Shown: piece after piece, positions 61,258 to 64,000 of the stretch
Numbering within the stretch: position 1 is the first letter of the stretch
How the letters are laid out: the number at the start of each line of letters is the position of its first letter
DNA from: Tetmemena sp. SeJ-2015
Lineage: Eukaryota > Ciliophora > Spirotrichea > Sporadotrichida > Oxytrichidae
DNA: 64,000 nucleotides
Direction of reading: 5' to 3'
Assembly (NCBI GenBank): GCA_027382625.1
Contig: JAJKFJ010020804.1
Location: forward strand, 62,001-126,000
The notes under the pieces: model-generated
What the model saw: only the letters and a program-made list of their open reading frames with translations
What the model was told of the DNA's origin: nothing
Database searches by the model: none
Translations under genes and position numbers: made by a program

Positions 61258-63794
61258 TCATATTAGTTCCTATCTTGTAGGACTAGATTGCGCTCCTCTT
61301 GCAGGAGATCTAGTTGGGGAATTGAAAGCAAGAGTCTTTTGGACTGCTACTTTCTCACTGAAACGCTTGAGAGGATCATTCCTATCTACTCTATCTAACT
61401 CCAAAGGAGTATAAATATCTATGAACTCTTCGATGCTCAAGTACCCTCCTCCAACACGAACTATAAATTAAGTTAAAAACAAATAGAAACTTACTCATAA
61501 TCTTGTCTCTCTCGACCTTTACATATACTTTACGAGAGCCGAATGCATAAACGCCTTCACTCTCCCTCATGAATAAAATCCTTAGTTTGTTTCTCTCAGG
61601 GTAGTTATTGATGAAGTCACTGATTCTATACGAATTATAAAACCTCGTGGAGATAATGATCTCCCTCTCTTTCATTTAGAAGTGCCTCTAGCTCCTTATT
61701 TCTTTCTCTAATCTACTTATCTTGTGTCTAAATTCTAGCTCTCCTCCAATTGCTAGTTAGAATCTAAGAGTCGCTCATGCAGGTTCTCAACCGCCTTTCT
61801 TAATAGATCATTCTCCTCTGATTAGGAATTTAATTAGCTCTCAAGGTCATTCTTGATTTAGACGAAGTTTTATGCGCTCATTAGATCTTACTCTATCCTT
61901 TGATTTTCTTTAAGTAAATTTTCAATTTCTTCGTTCTTTCAAAGTTATATTACATAATCTAAGAAAGTATTTTAGCATTTCTTTGAACTAAATTTCCTCA
62001 TGATTTCATCCATTTCCTTTTTCATCTGCTTTGCTTCATCTTCAGCTTAATTTGTGTAGTCTTCGTAAGTCTTCCTTATGATTTCAATCTCAGTGAGCAG
62101 CTCTCTGTATCTTGCTTCTTCCAGCTTTTCTCTCGCGTTCATATCTTCCAAAGTCCTCATTAATTCTTAAATTACCTTCTAATGATACCATATTCATAAC
62201 TTTTAAATAGCCTCATGAGTAAATCTCTCTACTCCTTAATGTCTTGGATGATGATATTCAAGTCTCTGATTTTCTTGTCCTTGTCTCCCTCCCTCTTTAG
62301 TTTATCTGCGAGTTAAGCGTTAAGTACCTCTTGCTGAGAAATTTGACCCTCTAGCTCTCTAATCTTGAGTTTAAGTTTCTCTTGTGCGCCTGTCAAATCC
62401 ATAATTTGAGAGTAAGAAGCATTCATCTACTAGCTGCAATCTTCCATACTCTAAAATCAACATTTAAATTAGCATCATCTTCAAATTATTCAGCATATCT
62501 TTCAACTCTCAAAACACTTCTCTCGATTCTAAATGAGACTTACATTTTAGAAGCTTTCTTGTAACTTAGCGCGCTTTTACTCGCTCTCTATCAAGGCTTT
62601 AAATTCTTCGCGGAAGTCCTTCGAAACTTAAGACTGGTTCACTATCCTCAGCTCTTGATTTTCAAAATCTAGCAGCTTATTCTTCTGTTTCTCTTCATTG
62701 AGAGATGCTTTCAATTTCAGGATCCTAGAATGGATATTTATTACTCAGGAATATTGATAGACTTTATAATAAAGCAATAAGAGGTTATTCTACTTACTCC
62801 AAATCTCTTGCACTAACTTGAGTAGCTAACTCCTCCATTTAGTTTGTGAGGTACTCTAGATACTTCTTCTTGCTTTAATTTGCCTCTCCTTCAGTGGGTT
62901 TGCCATCTAGCTCAGATTCATACTGCTAGTTCAAAATGAGCTGCTGTAAGTCAGCTCTTGACTTTTCACTTTCGATCAACCTCGCTTATAAAGCTTAGAT
63001 ATGATCCCTTTATTGCTCAACTATAGCTTATTAAATACTATCTTTTATAAGCGGTTAAGTTTTGATCAATCTTCTCAGTAGATCTGTATTTAACGATTTC
63101 AACCTCATAGGTCTTGATTTGCTTGCGAAATTGCTTGAGTTACTCCTCTTCTCGTTGCTGAGTGGCATATGTAATTATCCCACTAGATACAGTTCCATTG
63201 AAAATTCTTTGAATCATCAATGAAATAAGTGTGAATTGACTTGCTTTGTGTTGGAGAGATCTCTATTGAGAGTCTTTCTGCCTGGTGAGCTCTGTTCTCT
63301 GGTGCTAAAATTTAGCCTTTTCTTTTCTATAGGAGACTCTGCTGAAGTGAGTGTAGTTTGCTCGCCTCTCTTTCTTTGCCCTGCTGGCTGAGATTACTTT
63401 GTGGTGCTTTGAACGCTCGCATTAACAACTTATAGATCTAAAGTAGACTAAATAAATGAGATATTGATTGGACTACCTTTGATTGAACATCTTTTTCTCC
63501 TTGGGGCTTAGCAAAGATTTAACTTGGGATTCTCATAATTAAATATGATATCTATAACGAGTGAGTTTTGATTCTTCCAAGTGGTCAGTAGTGTCGGACC
63601 TCTACTCTGAGAGACCACTCTATGAGTTCTTTTGCCTGTGGCTGTTGAGATAGCTGACTAACTGCTTGTTTGGTTAGTTTTGATGATTGAGGTATGAGGT
63701 GGCTGCTTGCTTTATTACTTGAGACTGCTTTTAAAGAGACATCGCGTCTCTGGGACTCTACTATTCTTATAATCAATGAAGTTGTATTTTCCAT
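61258..63794 (-). CDS. Coiled-coil protein with GAS2-related (GAR) microtubule-binding domain
   Basis: ATG 63794 (MENTTSLIIRIVESQRRDVS) starts a basic Ser/Gln-rich head. From about 63.15 to 61.75 kb several exons encode long coiled coils (for example RIVNQSQVSKDFREEFKALI; ENLLKENQRIEQDLMSAQN). The C-terminal part reads YAFGSRKVYVKVERDKIM, a 34-nt intron at 61461-61494, then IRVGGGYLSIEEFIDIYTPL. This is the GAR signature: basic strand, M-I-R-V-G-G-G-aromatic, helix. It ends with a Ser/Arg-rich tail (TRSPARGAQSSPTR) at TGA 61258. Known: GAR domains bind microtubules in GAS2 and spectraplakins. There is no calponin-homology domain, so it probably tethers a coiled-coil scaffold to cortical or ciliary microtubules. 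Some frame changes between 63.6 and 62.2 kb are probable introns. Confidence 0.75.
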
Positions 63795-64000
63795 AATCCA
63801 CACAAAACGCAATTAAATTAATATATTAATACCCCTGGAGAAGACTTTTCTTTTTGGAATGACTGGAGTCACTCAAATAATTTATACTTAAATATTATAC
63901 TTCTTATTTTTTAAAAAGTCAGTTTAAGGGCGAGCTCCATTTATATGGACTTGATTACTGCTCTCTGCAGGCAGCTCTTGATTTGAGTTTGTATGTGAGT
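63795..64000. other. Right edge, 5' flank of the GAR gene
   Basis: AT-rich upstream sequence, becoming less AT-rich after 63930. Too short to tell whether another gene begins at the edge. No telomeric repeat is seen here. Confidence 0.4.

Noticed and set aside
1..64000. Telomeric repeats marking a chromosome end
   Set aside because: No run of C4A4/G4T4, C4A2 or similar repeats was seen at either edge or inside the window.

Overview
The window comes from a ciliate nuclear genome that uses the ciliate code: TAA and TAG are read as glutamine and TGA is the only stop. With the standard code every gene breaks into pieces. With the ciliate code long frames appear, broken only by short GT..AG introns (about 28-90 nt; four or more can be placed exactly because they restore frame). 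The sequence is AT-rich with compact genes on both strands. I cannot name the species, and no telomeric repeat is visible, so I cannot say whether this is macronuclear or germline DNA. Exon boundaries below are read by eye. Several genes need small frame changes that may be unrecognised introns, sequencing errors or decay.

Left flank (1-9.1 kb): the 3' part of a cyclic-nucleotide-binding K+ channel (+), a weak ORF, a dispersed repeat (copy A), a hypothetical gene interrupted by a foreign-looking GC-rich insert with a 13-bp target-site-like duplication (possible non-LTR retroelement remnant, 4.3-5.0 kb), a Ser/Lys-rich probable nuclear protein (+), and repeat copy B.

Core (9.2-54.7 kb): a mirror-symmetric arrangement. 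From left to right: Cys-rich furin-like surface protein (+, 9.3-11.3 kb), giant surface protein (-, 11.5-30.1 kb), a central 5 kb with a coiled-coil gene (30.2-33.3 kb) and a gene starting MGNCC (33.5-34.7 kb), a second giant surface protein (+, about 35.3-53.3 kb), and a second Cys-rich protein (-, 53.2-54.7 kb). The two giants are paralogues and so are the two Cys-rich genes, so this looks like an old inverted duplication of a two-gene module. Each giant has an N-terminal Cys-rich head, a very long stalk with GGA-type (Pmp-like) repeats, a conserved pre-membrane domain, Cys-rich repeats, a polytopic membrane domain with a conserved FGFLFRGY..YYWEVIIMYRK block, and a long hydrophilic tail. 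The + giant carries repeat copy C together with a decayed exon duplication.

Right flank (54.7-64 kb): hypothetical ORFs, a HIG1-domain mitochondrial protein (+), a clean intronless membrane protein with a Cys-rich C-terminus (-), a large hydrophilic hypothetical protein (-), and a coiled-coil protein with a C-terminal GAS2-related (GAR) microtubule-binding domain (-).

The genes do not form an operon. The common theme is cell-surface and cytoskeletal proteins: giant and small Cys-rich surface receptors, coiled-coil proteins, an ion channel and a probable acylated membrane-associated protein.
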